Translations under genes and position numbers: made by a program
In this document: positions 1 to 12,149 of the stretch, one piece after another
Layout: every line of letters starts with the position of its first letter
Numbering within the stretch: position 1 is the first letter of the stretch
Notes under the pieces: model-generated
The model's database searches: none
The model's input: the letters and a program-made list of their open reading frames with translations, nothing else
Told to the model about the DNA's origin: nothing
Origin: Nepenthes gracilis
Taxonomy: Eukaryota; Streptophyta; Magnoliopsida; Caryophyllales; Nepenthaceae
DNA length: 64,000 nucleotides
Assembly: GCA_033239525.1 (NCBI GenBank)
Contig: BSYO01000003.1
Location: 21,159,716-21,223,715, forward strand
Reading direction: 5' to 3'

Positions 1-1426
1 GAAGTTAAGGAAGGATAAGCAAATGATTCCTTTCTTATGAATATTGCGAATGAGTTAGACAAAGATTCCCGAAGTGGTTTCCATGTTAAACCAGATGGAG
101 CTTTGCGATTTAAAGATCGACTGTGTGTACCGGACGACAAGGAGTTAAAGGAGAGAATCTTTAAAGAAGCCCATAGATCCCGTTATACGATTCATCCATG
201 AGTTAATAAAATGTATCAGGATTTGAAGAAAATATTCTGGTGGAGAAATATGAAGAGGGACATTGCAGGCTACTTGGAAAAATGCCTTGTATGCCAACAA
301 GTAAAAGCGGAAAGAAAACAGCCGTCCGGGTTATTGCAACCAATGCCATTTCCAGGCTGAAAATGGGAAGATGTTGCCATGGACTTTGTGACCGGTCTGC
401 CAAGGACGCCTAGGAAGCATGATGCTATTTGGGTGATTGTTGACCGGCTAACAAAATCAGCTCATTTTCTGACAATCCGGACAACTTATTCCCGAGATAA
501 ACTGGCCCAGTTATATATAAACGAGGTTGTCAGGCTTCACGGAGTACCTGTTTCTATTATATCAGATAGAGACCCTCGTTTTGTTTCAAGGTTCTGGAAA
601 AGTTTACATAAGGAATTTGGGACAGAACTAAAGTTTAGTACCGCTTTTCATCCCCAAACGGACGGCCAGTCAGAACGAACTATCCAGATTCTGAAGGATA
701 TGCTAAGAGCCTCGGTCTTGGAGATGAAAGGGACTTGGGATAATTCCTTAACTCTAGCAGAATTTGCCTATAATAACAGTTATCATGCCAAAGATAGGTA
801 TGGCTCCTTTTGAGGCTTTGTATCGAAGAAAATGTAGGTCGCCAATTCTCTGGGAGGAACACGGAGATAGGAGGATTTTGGGTCCTGAGGTTATTAAAGG
901 GACGGCAGAAAAGATACAAATAGTGCATGAGAATCTCAGAGTAGCCCGAAGCAAACAAAAGAGATATGCAGACCGGAGAAGATCTATCTTAGAGTTTGAA
1001 GATGGCGATTTTGTGTTTCTAAAGGTATCGCCGTCAAAAGGAAAGTACAGATTTGGGATAAAAGGAAAGCTAAAGCCAAGATTTATTGGGCCGTTTGAAA
1101 TTTTGGAAAGGATCGGAGAAGTAGCTTACAGGCTGGCACTACCTCCGAACTTGGCAGAAGTACACAACGTATTTCATGTATCAATGCTTCGGAAGTATGT
1201 CCACGATCCTACTCATGTAATTGAGTTTGAACCTCTGACAATTGATAAAAACTTGTCTTATATAGAGGAACCAGTTGAAATCTTAGATCGAAGAGAGCAG
1301 CGGCTGCGCACTAAATCGATACCTCTAATAAAGGTGCTTTGGAAGAATCATTCGAAGGAGGAGGCAACTTGGGAACGAGAAGAAGAGATGCGGATTAAAT
1401 ACCCCCATTTGTTTTCTCGAGGTTAG
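1..1426 (+). pseudogene. Ty3/gypsy (Tekay-like chromovirus) integrase with chromodomain, 3' end of pol
   Basis: Decayed end of a gypsy pol gene. The first 370 bases translate as the integrase N-terminal zinc-binding region (Cys pair in CLVCQQ) but contain stops. From about 379 the catalytic core is readable: MDFVTGLP with the first Asp, ISDRDPRF with the second Asp, and QTDGQSERT with the Glu, so the D,D,E triad is present. A frameshift near 770-790 splits core from tail. The second frame (764-1426) carries the C-terminal domain (LPPNLAEVHNVFHVSMLRKY) and ends in a chromodomain-like tail (VLWKNHSKEEATWEREEEM). That tail and the following TGTAACGACCC LTR place it in the Tekay/Del chromovirus group, which uses the chromodomain for chromatin targeting (family knowledge). 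The 5' part lies outside the window. Not functional as it stands. Confidence 0.9.
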
Positions 1427-1589
1427 TAACTTTATTTAAAATTTCGAGGACGAAATTTCTATAAGTGAGGGAGATTGTAACGACCCAGATTATCGAGTTC
1501 TAAAAATCTAGTCAACGCCAGTTGACCGGAGAAGGTAATAAGAAGAGTAAATTGGCCTTAGGATAAAATTTTAGTTCGGATAAAAAAGA

Positions 1590-1875
1590 ACTCCGGATTT
1601 TTATCCTAGTCCGGATTTTTCCATATAAAAATAAGTTCGGATTCTCAGTCCGGATTTTCTGGGTAAAAAGAAGTCCGGATTCTCAGTCCGGATTTCCTGG
1701 ATAAAAAGAAGTCCGGATTCTCAGTCCGGATTTCCTGGATAAAAAGAAGTCCGATTCTCAGTTTGGATTTTCTGAATAAAGAGAAGTCCGGATTTTTAGT
1801 CCAGAATTTCTGAGTAAATGAAGTTCGGACTTTGTCTCATAAAAAGAAGTCCGAGTGTTATTTGATGAAAATCAA
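1590..1875 (+). repeat. AGTCCGGATTCTCAG minisatellite in LTR 1
   Basis: Several imperfect copies of a unit of about 40 bp built on AGTCCGGATT-(C)TCAGTCCGGATT followed by a TGGATAAAAAGA spacer. Copies degrade toward the right end. Each unit has two CCGGAT cores. Confidence 0.75.
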
Positions 1876-2679
1876 GTCCGCAAAGTGAATCATTTTCCAA
1901 GAAGGCCGTGTGGCTTTGAGTGAAGGACGGAGTAGTTTTGTAGTGGATAAAGCCGAAGTTAATATTCTGGTCAACAGGTGTTGACCGGATGTGGTGAAAG
2001 AATAATCTGGTCACCGCCGATAGTTGACCGGAAATAAGAAAACCAAGTTCAATTAATCTGGAAATTAAGATGTTTACATGAGAAAGCTAGGTTCGGTTAA
2101 CTAGAGATTTAATGTGAAAGCTAGATTCTGTTAACAAGAGATTTATTGTGTTTACATGAGAAAGCCAAGTTCAGTTAATTGGAAATTTATGAATTCGTTG
2201 AAAATATAAGATTATAAATGATCTAACTAATGAGAAACATTTTCCCTGTATCATTAATAATAATCATCATTAATAAAGAATATTGAACCTTGTACTGTCA
2301 ATCATTTATGGAGGTCATTAAATTCAATGTCTATAAATAAGAACTAGAAGAATTAGAGTAAGGCACGTAATAGAAATTCCAGAAAGAGCAAAGTAGAAGA
2401 AACCCAGAAAGAGTAGAGTTCAAGGCAAGGTTGAAGGAACCAGGCAAGATACTCACCCCTGTTTTCAAGTTCATGTTTATGCATGATTTCTATGCAAGTA
2501 TATTTGATATTATATGAACTTATATGATGTTTATTCTGTTCTTTTCACATCTGATCCTTACGATTATTTGTCGATAATTGCATGTTTAAGGAAAATACTT
2601 CATGATATTCGGTTTTGTATGATTATCTGTCAATTTATATGAACTTTGATAATTATATGTTTGTGAAGAAAAGTACTCC

Positions 2680-3030
2680 GTCTTAGAAGAACTCCGCCCT
2701 TTTGAAGTTAAGTACTCCATTCTTTTACAGAAAAGAACTCCGTCCTTGATAAAAAAAAAAACACTCTGTCCTTTTTATGGAAAGAGATCCGTCCTTTTAC
2801 AAAAAAACAGCTCCGTCCTTTGAAGAAAAGTGCTCCGTCTTTTACAGAAAACAGCTCCGTCCCTTGAAGAAAAGAGCTCCATCCTTTTACGAAAATAGCT
2901 CCGTCCTTTGAAGAAAAGTGCTCCGTCTTTTTACAGAAAAGAGCTCTGTCTTTTGAAAAAAACGTACTCCGTCTTTTTACAAAAAAGAGGTCCGTCCTTT
3001 TAATAAAGAAGTACTTCGGATTTTAAAGAA
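2680..3030 (+). repeat. CTCCGTCCTTTT minisatellite in LTR 1
   Basis: Many degenerate copies of a roughly 20-25 bp unit, GAAAAGAGCTCCGTCCTTTT, fading into related CTCCGG-containing copies up to about 3,270. Purine/pyrimidine asymmetry is strong. Confidence 0.7.
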
Positions 3031-4139
3031 GAGTCACTCCGGTTTTAGAGCTCCGGATTTTCAAAAAAAGTACTCCGGTTTTTAGAACTCCAAATTTAAA
3101 GGAACTCCGGCTTTTAAGAACTTTGCCTTTTGAAAAGAACTTCGCCTTTATGAATAACGAACTCCGGTTCACAGAGCTTCGGATTCTAAAGAACTCCGTC
3201 TGAAAAAGAACTTCGGCATTTCGAACTCCGTCTGAAAATGAATTCCGACACTGTGAACTCCGTCTGAAAAAGAAAAGAGCTTCGGTTTAAAAAGAATAAT
3301 GTATTAATTTGGACAGCAGGTGGAACTCTACGACTTTTGAACCATAACGAACGGCCATATGAACTAAGAACCGAGTCTCCATTAAGCTTGCTGTAAAAGA
3401 TGGATGAAGGATATTGAAGTGACGCTCGAGGATGCCTCCTGGGCCACGGGAGGGAACCTTTTGGTGGCATAAGACTTTTGGCCCCGTATGCCGGGATAAA
3501 GGGATTACCTCCCGCCCCGGGGAGCATAATGAGGGGATACGGCTTTAGGTTGTGGGGTTGCACACGACTCGTCCTCAAAGTTGTCCGCTTCCGTCCGGTC
3601 CCTAAAGATGATAAGAACCCTCCATGATTTTTATGAGTTTTCAGTAGACAAAACAAGAGGCAAAAGACTAAGAAAATTCCGAACTAAAAGACATGATGAT
3701 TTTCGTATTATATTTGCTTATATGTATATGTTATGTACTCTGTTTTCTGTATGTGAGTATTTTGCTGGGCTTTGTAGCTCATTCTTGCTATTTTTCAGAT
3801 GATGAAAGAATTATGGAGGATGAAGTTGAGTAGAACTCTGTGGAGTATCAAAGTGGTTTGGCGAGCCGGAGCAGATTTTGAAGAGCTTTATTTTGTCTTT
3901 TGATGTTGAATAGACTCCGCTGTTTATGCATTTTATAGATGTTTTGAATGTTAGTACGTTTCCGTGTTTTCCTTTGAGGATTCTGTAATGAATATTATTT
4001 AGTAAGTATCTCAGAGTATTTTGGTCCGGCTAACTTCAGAGTTGGACGGACAAGTTTGAAATTAAGTTGATAGGCCAGCGTTACTTAGACCGGCTTCATG
4101 AGACCCCGTGTTTGATTTAAAAAAAAACCGGTCGTCACG

Positions 4140-4151
4140 CTTAATCAGAGA
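4140..4151 (+). other. Degenerate primer binding site (initiator tRNA-Met type)
   Basis: The bases right after the LTR contain ATCAGAG, the core of TGGTATCAGAGC, the initiator-tRNA-Met complement used by most chromoviruses. The first four positions are mutated. It supports the LTR end at 4139 and a gag to its right. Confidence 0.6.
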
Positions 4152-4321
4152 AAGAAATGAGATGCTTTAGGATAAGTTGAATTATCACGGAAACTAGGAT
4201 GGACTTAGTTACGGAAGTTAGTTTTGTTTATGTCTCAATGTTTCGGACGGAGTCCATTATGATAGTTATTTTAAGACTAACAGAAATATTCTTTTCAGAA
4301 TTTCAAATCGTTCCTAAAGTC

Positions 4322-5665
4322 ATGTCTAACAGAAGAAGGCAAAATGTTATAATGAACAACACTCCGGATCGAGAGGCACGATACTCGAATCTGTTGGACA
4401 GAATGGCCGAAGTCATAGAAGCTTTGACTCCAACAACTCCACCCAATCCGACGGCCACCCCAATTCCTGTACATCAGGAAAAATCGGTCTATGATCGTTT
4501 CACCAACGAACGAATTCCTTAATTCTTAGGGGAACCTGACCCATTGAAGGCAGACACTTGGCTTCAAAGACTGAAAAAGGTGTTTACAGTAATTAAGTGT
4601 CCTGTTGGAGACATGGTTCTGTATGCCACTCATTAGCTGGCAGGCGAGACTCACCACTGGTGGGAAATGCAAAAATGAATTTTCAATGTGCCAGATCGGG
4701 ATATTAGCTGGAAAATATTTGAAGCAGCATTTTTGGAGAAGTATTTCCCTGCTAATCTCCGTGGACAAAAGGAGGATGAATTCCTTCGCCTAACGCAGAG
4801 TACTCGCTCGGTAACTGAATATGATGCAAAGTTTACAGAATTATCTCGATATGCTCCTTTTATGGTGGATGATTCGGAAAGGAAGGCTAGGAGGTTCTTT
4901 CAGGGTTTGAGGGATGAAATTAGAAGGCAACTTTCAACTCTGACCGTGGCCACCTACGGAGAGGTACTCGAAAAGACGGTCATCTATGAGAAAGAACTCG
5001 AAAGAGGAGCAATGGTCAGGCAAAGGGCTTTTAGTCAGACTTCAAGGGGCAGTGTAAGTGCAGGTCCTTCTAAGAAAGCAAGACCCTCGGTGCTTAGTGG
5101 GGAGCAGAATAGGTCTGTGCCAAATTTTCGAGCTTCAGCTAAAAATGAATGTGAGCATTGCGGGAAGTATCATGAAGGAAAATCTTGTTATAAGAAGCTG
5201 GGAGTCTGTTATAACTGTGGCCAAGCTGGACACTTGATTAGGGACTGCCCACTTGCTAAACAGGTCCCAGGATCTAAGCCCCCTATTGCAGCTAAGGTGT
5301 TTCCTGTCACTAAACAGGAGGCCGAAACCTCTACGGAGGTTGTGAAAGGTAAACTTTCTATTTGTGGAACGTCTAGTCATGTGCTTTTTGACTCCGGATC
5401 CACTCACTCTTTTGTGTCTCATAAATTTGTACAATACCTTACAACCTCTCCTCAAGTTCTTGACTGCCCACTGATGGTCACCTCACCTACAGGGTCGTCA
5501 AAAATTTTAAATGTAGTATATTTGGAATGTCCACTAGAATTAAAAGGATGTGTAATGCCTGTTAATCTAGTCTTACTAGAAATGATTGACTTTGATATAA
5601 TTTTGGGAATGGACTGGTTAGCAAGTTGTCATGCTAGAATTGATTGTTTCCGGAAAAGAGTTGGG
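4322..5665 (+). pseudogene. Ty3/gypsy (Tekay-like) gag plus start of protease
   Basis: Gag starts at MSNRRRQN. Stops at 4520, about 4628 and about 4676 interrupt it. Readable parts in order: the retrotransposon gag domain (AAFLEKYFPANLRGQKEDEF, then LTQSTRSVTEYDAKFTELS), a basic linker, and a CCHC zinc knuckle CYNCGQAGHLIRDC near 5,206-5,250 for RNA packaging. The aspartic protease follows, with active site LFDSGSTHSF near 5,387 and the flap-side motif DIILGMDWLASCHA. The protein ends abruptly after DCFRKRV near 5,660, where the sequence changes to a SIRE envelope-like ORF, so RT and the rest are missing. Frame from 4,688 to 5,660 is open, so decay is uneven. Confidence 0.9.
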
Positions 5666-6420
5666 GTCCAATGGGTTCCTTATCTGCTAGAATTGTCTCT
5701 GATTGGTATGCCTCACCATCTCTCTCCACTTTTCTATATCGATATCTTCTCCCCGAATGTCTTTCTCTAAAAAGATTGCTGGTAAGCGTCCCCAGGCTAG
5801 CGGGCTCTCAGCACTGGACTTCTTCATCAATACCTTCACTAAGGACCTTTTGAAAAAATGCATGTCCCATCTGCTGCTTGCCTTTGAACGAGAGGTTCAC
5901 CTTGCGACCTTGGATCCATCCATTTCCTCTATTTCTTTCTCTACAGAGAATCTTATTTCTCCTGTAACACTCTTAATTCAAAGTTTTATATTAACATTCA
6001 TGATCTAGACCATCCATCAGATTCCTTCTCTATCTTCTTGAGGGGGACTACCCTTCGGATTACCCTAGTGGTGATCTCCCATACTTTACGCATTCTGCAT
6101 GTCCCTAATTCTAACCACCCATACAGTTTTCATTTCATGCCACATTTTGATGTGAGGGCCATGTTTCTACATGGCCCTCCTATGACTTGGCATTGAAAAT
6201 GATTTAAGGCCAAACACCTTACCCCTCGGAAGATGGTGGTGTGCCCTATTATGTTGACCAATATTTTTTCGATCATACACTTTGCCTCTATTTCTCTCGA
6301 TAAGACCTTATTTCTGTATACCCTTCCAAGTAGGTGTCCAATTGATTTTCTATCTCACCTATGTTTCCACATCATGTCTATTTTTGTCTCTAAGAAGGAT
6401 GACAACATTTTTCATGATTG
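5666..6420 (+). pseudogene. SIRE-type envelope-like ORF (plant transposon domain), N-terminal part
   Basis: Homologous to the minus-strand copy at 41,928-44,140. The likely ATG is 5757; homology to the other copy extends upstream to about 5,672 (GGGTTCCTTATCTGC), which marks the junction with the truncated gypsy gag-protease. Stops and frameshifts break the frame after about 6,000. The protein resembles the family annotated as putative plant transposon protein or envelope-like protein (my recollection; function unknown), encoded 3' of pol in SIRE elements. The ORF stops at 6420 with GATTG and continues at 18,563 after the inserted element. Part of an old retroelement, not a working gene. Confidence 0.65.
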
Positions 6421-8518
6421 TGTAACACCCCGGATCCCCATTGAATTATTTTTATATTAATTATAATTTTAGATAATTTAAATATAATAAAAATTAATTA
6501 AATATTATAAAATTTTGAAGGATATTTGATTCCAATGGGCTTGTACTCGATGCATTCCTATGTTGACACTCGTGCGCTCGCTGAATAATAAAAAAGAAAA
6601 AATTAATAATAATAATAATAATAATAATGTGGGAGGAGAAGAATAGTGTGTCAGGAGGAGAAAAAGGGAGTAAAAGAGAGAAAAAGAGAGAGAGAGGAGA
6701 GGAAGAGAAAGAAGGAAGAGAGAGAGCTCGCACGAGAGAGCAAAGGAGAAGAAGGGGAGAGAGAGCGGAGGAGGAGGAAAATAAGACCGATGAGGTGCAC
6801 TGTAGGAGAGAGAATGAGAAGATATTTGGTAACTCAGAGTGTCCTTTTATCAGATCTGTTTGGTAGAAGGTCAAAATAAGTATCTAAAAATCCTATACTT
6901 TGTCTGATTTAATATTTGATGATATTTAACTATTGTTTAGAAATTTTATTAACATACATGTTATTTTTATACATTCTATCTATTTATTCTATATATGCAT
7001 GTATGATTTACCAGTCGATTTGATATTTTTTTAGATTTTATAATTTTGGAGAGTTTTATTATTGTCATGGAAGCTTGAAAAATATCTGGACTATATATGT
7101 GGGTGTGTTAATATGTTTATACAAAAATAGGCATGAATCAGACCGTACATTGGTACACATGCATACTACTAAGGGATGAGGTCACTACTTTGTGAGACCA
7201 TGGTGGTCCAAGGGCCCTAATGGGTCGATATGTGTGTGGGATCATGGTAGTTTGAGATACCCTGGTGGGTCAATATGTGTGTATAATCGTGATAGTTTGA
7301 GGCCCCAGTGAGTCGATATGTGATATGTGATCTCCCTTACACTGACGGGAAGGTTGAGATGTGTTTGCAGTCAACTTGCCCCACTGTATTATAATAATAT
7401 GAAATGGCCGAGAGTTACAAGTCTAAAATATAGTTAGGTTGAGAATTATAAGCCTAAAATGCAACCAGAACGAGAGCAGTAGGCCTAAAATATAGTCTAA
7501 ATTCAATGATAAGAGATGGTTGAGAATTATATGCCTAAAATGTAATGAGACTGAGAGTTATAGGCCTAAAATATAGTCAAAATCTAATGATATGAGATAG
7601 ACAAGAGTTGCAGGCCTAAAATATAATTGGGTTGAGATTTGTAAGTCTAAAATATAGCCGGGATCCAATGATATGAGATTTCAAGAGCTGCAAGTCTAAA
7701 ATATAACCAAATCGAGAGTTATAGGCCTAAAATATAGCCAAACCGAGAGTTACAAGCCTGAAATGTAGTCGGGATCCAATGATATAATATGGCTAAGAGT
7801 TTTATGCCTAAAATATAATAGGATCGAGAACTACAAGCTTAAAATATAGTTGAGATCCAATGACGTGAAATAACTAAAAGTTACAAATCTAAAATGTAGC
7901 CAGTGGTTATACATATAAGATATGGATCTTATGATTTGTCTTATACGATTTGTTATGTGATGTCACCCTTCCTCTGATTTATATGTATTATTTTATATAT
8001 GTATATAATGACACTTGCTAAATTTTAAGCTCATTTTTTTTATTTTATTCATTCATAATAGAAGCCTTGGATATGTTGTAGCAGCTGGTCAAGATCCTAC
8101 GCAGTATCGCATTTTTCGTGGTGAGTCTTATGTTTGTTTAGATAGATGATATCGGTTGTATTTAGGTTCTTTTGGATTGGATTTGTGTTGATTATATTTT
8201 GGTTATTAAGAATTGGCTAATTGAAAGCCTTTGGACTGTATATTAAAATTTTTGGATATATTGTATTATGTATATGAGTTGTTATTATTATTTGGTAATT
8301 TTTCTTATGACTGTTTGGAACAAGTCATGTTTGCATTATCCAAAAGGCCGTTTGATGAGATCCTGCGGTAGGTTTGGGTCTGTCTGTTTATGATTAATTG
8401 ATATTAATATTTTATAGTTTGTTAATTATGTCATACCTAGTTTGAAATTTATTTAATTATCTATTATTTGGGATTTAAATATTTATAAATTTGACCTACT
8501 TGGTCTAAATTCGTGATA
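6421..8518 (+). repeat. 5' LTR of Tekay-like element 2 (2,098 bp)
   Basis: Starts TGTAACACCC and ends TCGTGATA, in the same context as the 3' LTR end. It contains a purine-rich stretch (6,630-6,790), a TA-rich zone and a minisatellite at 7,400-7,900. It is 358 bp longer than the 3' LTR, mostly from extra minisatellite copies. Confidence 0.9.
7400..7905 (+). repeat. GGCCTAAAATATAG minisatellite in 5' LTR
   Basis: Roughly a dozen or more imperfect units of about 30-36 bp with core GAGAGTTATAGGCCTAAAATA. The matching array in the 3' LTR (about 17,810-17,950) has only about five units. A reverse-complement relative occurs in the solo LTR at about 9,800-10,110. Confidence 0.85.
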
Positions 8519-8522
8519 GAAA

Positions 8523-8534
8523 TGGTATCAAAAA
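8523..8534 (+). other. Primer binding site of element 2
   Basis: TGGTATCA at 8523-8530 matches the first eight bases of the initiator-tRNA-Met primer site; the last four are replaced by A residues. It lies 4 bp from the LTR end. Confidence 0.75.
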
Positions 8535-8599
8535 AAAGTCATAATAAGAGATAATTTGGGTCATTTTGAAGGAATAATTGATTGAATATTTGGCATGAT

Positions 8600-9159
8600 A
8601 AGTACCGTTTATGGTGGACAATAGAAATTCAGATTATAGAGGTTTAAGACAAATCGAAAAGTCGGATATTTGGCTATGATGGATTGCCCGAGTGACATAT
8701 TGGGTTGTATGACCTAGCAGTCGGCCGAGGATCTAGTTGCTATGCGGAAAATGACCGGTTAAACAATGTTCATAGGTGGATAACCGGTGGGAGTTTTGAA
8801 GAGTTTTGGGAGTCCGTTTGACCAATCTAAGAGTGAGTCTATTCTGGAGTTTTGGAAGAGTTTGATCCGACCAAGACTAAAAATTGGCTTTAGAAAGTGC
8901 GAAAGCTATTTGAGGTTATTTGGTTGCTTGGATGAAAATGAAATTAAGTTTGTCGCATGAGTTAGAGGGTGAGACATTTAGATGGTAGGACTCCCAGCGC
9001 CATATCTTGGGCCAAAAGAATGTGAAAATAGCTTGGGATTTCTTTTGGGAGACATTTCTAGAGAAGTTTTTTCCATCAAGTATACAGGAGATTAAAGGAG
9101 CTAAGTTCAGCATGTTACGGTAAGGAAACAGAACGGTAGTTGAGTACGACATGCGGTTT
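8600..9159 (+). pseudogene. gag of Tekay-like element 2, first part
   Basis: Stop-ridden gag. A readable island near 8,840-8,900 resembles the gypsy gag start (EPLEFFGS-like, then DPTKTKNWL). The homologous frame runs up to ...VEYDMRF at 9159, where a solo LTR is inserted, and resumes with SELSQFGP at about 11,235. Confidence 0.75.
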
Positions 9160-11229
9160 TGTGACGGAACGGGTCATAGTTCACCAATGACCTCCGTCAA
9201 TAATTATATAAATAACCTGAATAATAAACTTTATGCAAAAGACATATGAATGGGTGGACTTAAAATTTCATTTGCACACACAAGATCGAAACTGGCCGGT
9301 CATCAAGTTGGTCATAACTAGGTCGGTTATAACTAGGTCAGTCACATCTTGATCGTCCGAGGTTCTAAGTTGGTCAGCCAAGATGCATGAGATGCCACTA
9401 GGAACCAAAATTCTTAATCATAAAATTCAATAAAAGTATACAATTGTCTATTTACTCATACAGCAGAATTCGTTATACAAGAGTGCCCAAAATGACCAAA
9501 AAAATACATCAAAACTAATCGTGTACTGCTACATAAATCCCGATCGGCCTTCCTGTCTAGCTAGTTCATCCGACTTTACTCTTTCTCATTTGGCATAAAT
9601 TCTTGATCGTCTGAAAGTAAAAAAACAGCAAAGAGTAAGTGATTTGCTCAGCAATGTACAGTTAAACGAAAGCATGCATAAATATAACTTCGAACGAGAT
9701 TTAAAGAAATGGAATGACAGCATTTTACGTACAGAAGCATAAAACATGGAACAAAGACGTTTTCATGAGAACTGGATGCAAATTCAAAATCAATTTTTTC
9801 TTTACTGACTACATTTAAGACCTACAACTACTTAACCATCACTTTATCAAAACTAGCTACATGTTAGGTCTGTAGTTACTCGACCATCAGAAGTGACTAC
9901 ATTTTAGGCCTACAGTTATTCGACTACCATATAACAAAACTGTCTATATTGAAGGTCTGTAACTACTCGACCGTCAAAATTGGTCACATTTTAGGCCTGC
10001 AACTACTTAACCACCATATAACGAAATTGGCTACATTTAAGGTCTATATCTACACGACCGTCAGAACTGGCTACATTTGAGGCTTGCAACTACTCAGCCG
10101 TCAAAATTATTTTGAGCTTCAAATGACTAAATTCATTTAAAACATGCGATCTTACTTTTACAAGCGGTGAACAACATGCAAGCAGGTGAGATCTTAAACA
10201 TGCAAACTGATTCGTTAACAGTAATTAAACATGCAAGATAACTTTTCTGTGCACAATTTTCAAGCATAAATAGTGGAACATAATCTCACATGTAAAACAT
10301 AACACATGCGCTAATCATAAAATTTCTTTATAAAATATGAGAAGCAATTACCATAATATGCATCACGTAGAAACATAATGAAGAAGATCATTAGAATAAC
10401 ATCAGATTTTCAGTCGAGAAACAGCTAAGGATAAAACATGGGGTACACATGCTTGATCTGCGAACTCCCTTACTTTAACTGAATTTCTTCCTCTCTTTCT
10501 TCTCATTCGCTGCTTCTTTTAGATTTTCAAACTTATTTTCCTAACCTCTAACTTCAATATTTATAGGCAACGGGGCAAGTAAGAGCAAGTAGGGTAGGTT
10601 ACCTACTTGGTACTTCTTTTCCCACTCAATCTCCCTTTCCAGAAGGTCAACGGAGTAGGTAGGAGTAAGGTATGGGCCTGCACGGATTCTGATAATCGTC
10701 TTACTAACTATCATTCATATCCGAGTCCTCCGTTTCTTTTTTAGTTTCCAAAAAGACCTCGGTCTCTTTTTAATTTTTCAAACAACCTCAATTGTTACTA
10801 TTCACTTATAGACCACGATTTCGTGGTTATTTTGCTTATCTCGTTATTTTGGTCAACTATGCTAATTTCGATAAACTATTCCATTTTCGGTTAACTCTCT
10901 GGCTAGTCAAAAATTCAATTTGTCTGGTTAACAAGCTAATTTTTTAAGCAGGTCAATTTGGTCAACTGGATGTTGACTGAAAGATGATGAATTTTTCTTC
11001 AGAAATTCTCTCCAAAAATCCTCTCCAGAAATTCTATCTTTAACCGATCTTCTTTCTAACACGAGCATCCATCTTTTAAATTGGTCAACCATCTATTTTA
11101 GTCAACTATTCATAAATCCGGTCAACTCTTTTTATCTGGCCATCTTACTAGTCTGGTCATTATTATAATAACTTCCTCGGCCATTTCTGTTAAGGGCAGC
11201 TGCTATGTCCTAATAGCCTGATCCTTACA
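9160..11229 (-). mobile_element. Solo LTR (gypsy, minus orientation), TSD GGTTT
   Basis: A 2,070-bp block that runs on the plus strand from TGTGACGGAA to CCTTACA, flanked by GGTTT at 9155-9159 and 11230-11234. No internal coding region. Orientation is minus: its plus-strand start matches the U5 end of the solo LTRs at 58,198 and 61,043 (TGTGACGGAAC...ACCTCCGTCAAT), and its minisatellite is the reverse complement type (ACATTTTAGGCCTACA). Many GGTCAAC/GTTGAC (W-box core) motifs occur at about 10,850-11,130. Confidence 0.92.
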
Positions 11230-12130
11230 GGTTTTCAGAGTTATCTCAATTTGGTCCCTATTTTGGTCATAAATGAGTCCCTGAGAGCTCAAAAATTTTT
11301 GTAAGAGTTGCAAGATTTAATCCAGAAGCAATTGATGCCACTCCAGTTGTAGACTTATAGCGAGGTACTGGACCGGGCCCTATTGATCTAGTAGGAACAG
11401 TTTCAAAAAATGTATTTTTTAAAGAAGTCAGAGCATAGAGGCTAAAGCTCAAAGGGTAGAGTCTTTTGTTGGGTATCTCATTTGATACCTAGGGGTCGAG
11501 ACAAAGGAAAGTCAAGCCAAGATAAAGGAAAATCAGTGGAAGCGAAGTCTTCTCCTGTGAGGTTTCAGTTCACAAGATCTACCTGCGAGTATTGTGGAAA
11601 AAATCATGCTTGACAAACTTGTCTTCGTCAGAGTGAGGCCTGTTTCAAGTGTGGTCATGTGGGCCATCATGTGAGGGATTGTCAGTCTCCGATGCGTGGC
11701 CACCTAGAGAGGAGGCCGACAACTCCTGGCAGGACATTTACAGCCACAACTCGTACTGCTAGAGTCGATCCCTCAATTGTAGAAGGTAAATTTCAGGTCT
11801 TTGACTCTTTAACACATGTTTTGCTTGATCTTAGGGCTACACACTCTTTGTGTCCCCCAAATTTATGTGTAATTTGTGTGTGCCTCCTCAATATCTAGAT
11901 TGTGTGTTAATAGTACCTATCCCGGTGGGTAAATCCTTATTGGCTAATATTATGTACTCTCGATGTCTGGTTTGGGTCTGTGATTAGGAATCGTTGGCAG
12001 ATCTTATTCTACTTGATATGCCAAAATTTGATGTGATTTTGGGTTGGATTGGCTGGCGTGTTATCATGTTACCATAAATTATTTCACTAAAACAGTTATT
12101 TTATATTCTGAGATATGAGTCATTTGAGTT
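11230..12130 (+). pseudogene. gag end and protease of Tekay-like element 2
   Basis: Continues gag after the solo LTR (SELSQFGP). A CCHC knuckle CFKCGHVGHHVRDC sits near 11,643-11,685, preceded by a broken second Cys cluster (CEYCGKNHA). The protease is recognised from VFDSLTHVLLDLRATHS near 11,795, where the usual DSG has become DLR, so the catalytic site is lost. DVILGW near 12,030 is the later protease motif. Confidence 0.8.
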
Positions 12131-12149
12131 TCAAGGAAAGATTAGTAAG

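Larger units (their letters stand above)
1476..4139 (+). repeat. LTR of Tekay-like element 1 (2,664 bp)
   Basis: The left boundary is TGTAACGACC just after a purine-rich tract (AGTGAGGGAGAT, 1464-1475). The right boundary GGTCGTCACG mirrors the start with one change, and a degenerate tRNA primer site follows. It lies between integrase (left) and gag (right), so it serves as 3' LTR for the left fragment and 5' LTR for the right one. It contains two internal minisatellites, listed separately. I see no credible host gene in it. Confidence 0.8.

Noticed and set aside
3186..3656. 156-aa minus-strand ORF
   Set aside because: Lies wholly inside the Tekay LTR, repeat-derived, no recognisable domain.
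6627..6879. Lys/Arg/Glu-rich ORFs on the plus strand
   Set aside because: Low-complexity GA-rich DNA inside an LTR; the same pattern recurs at 16,963-17,274 in the partner LTR.
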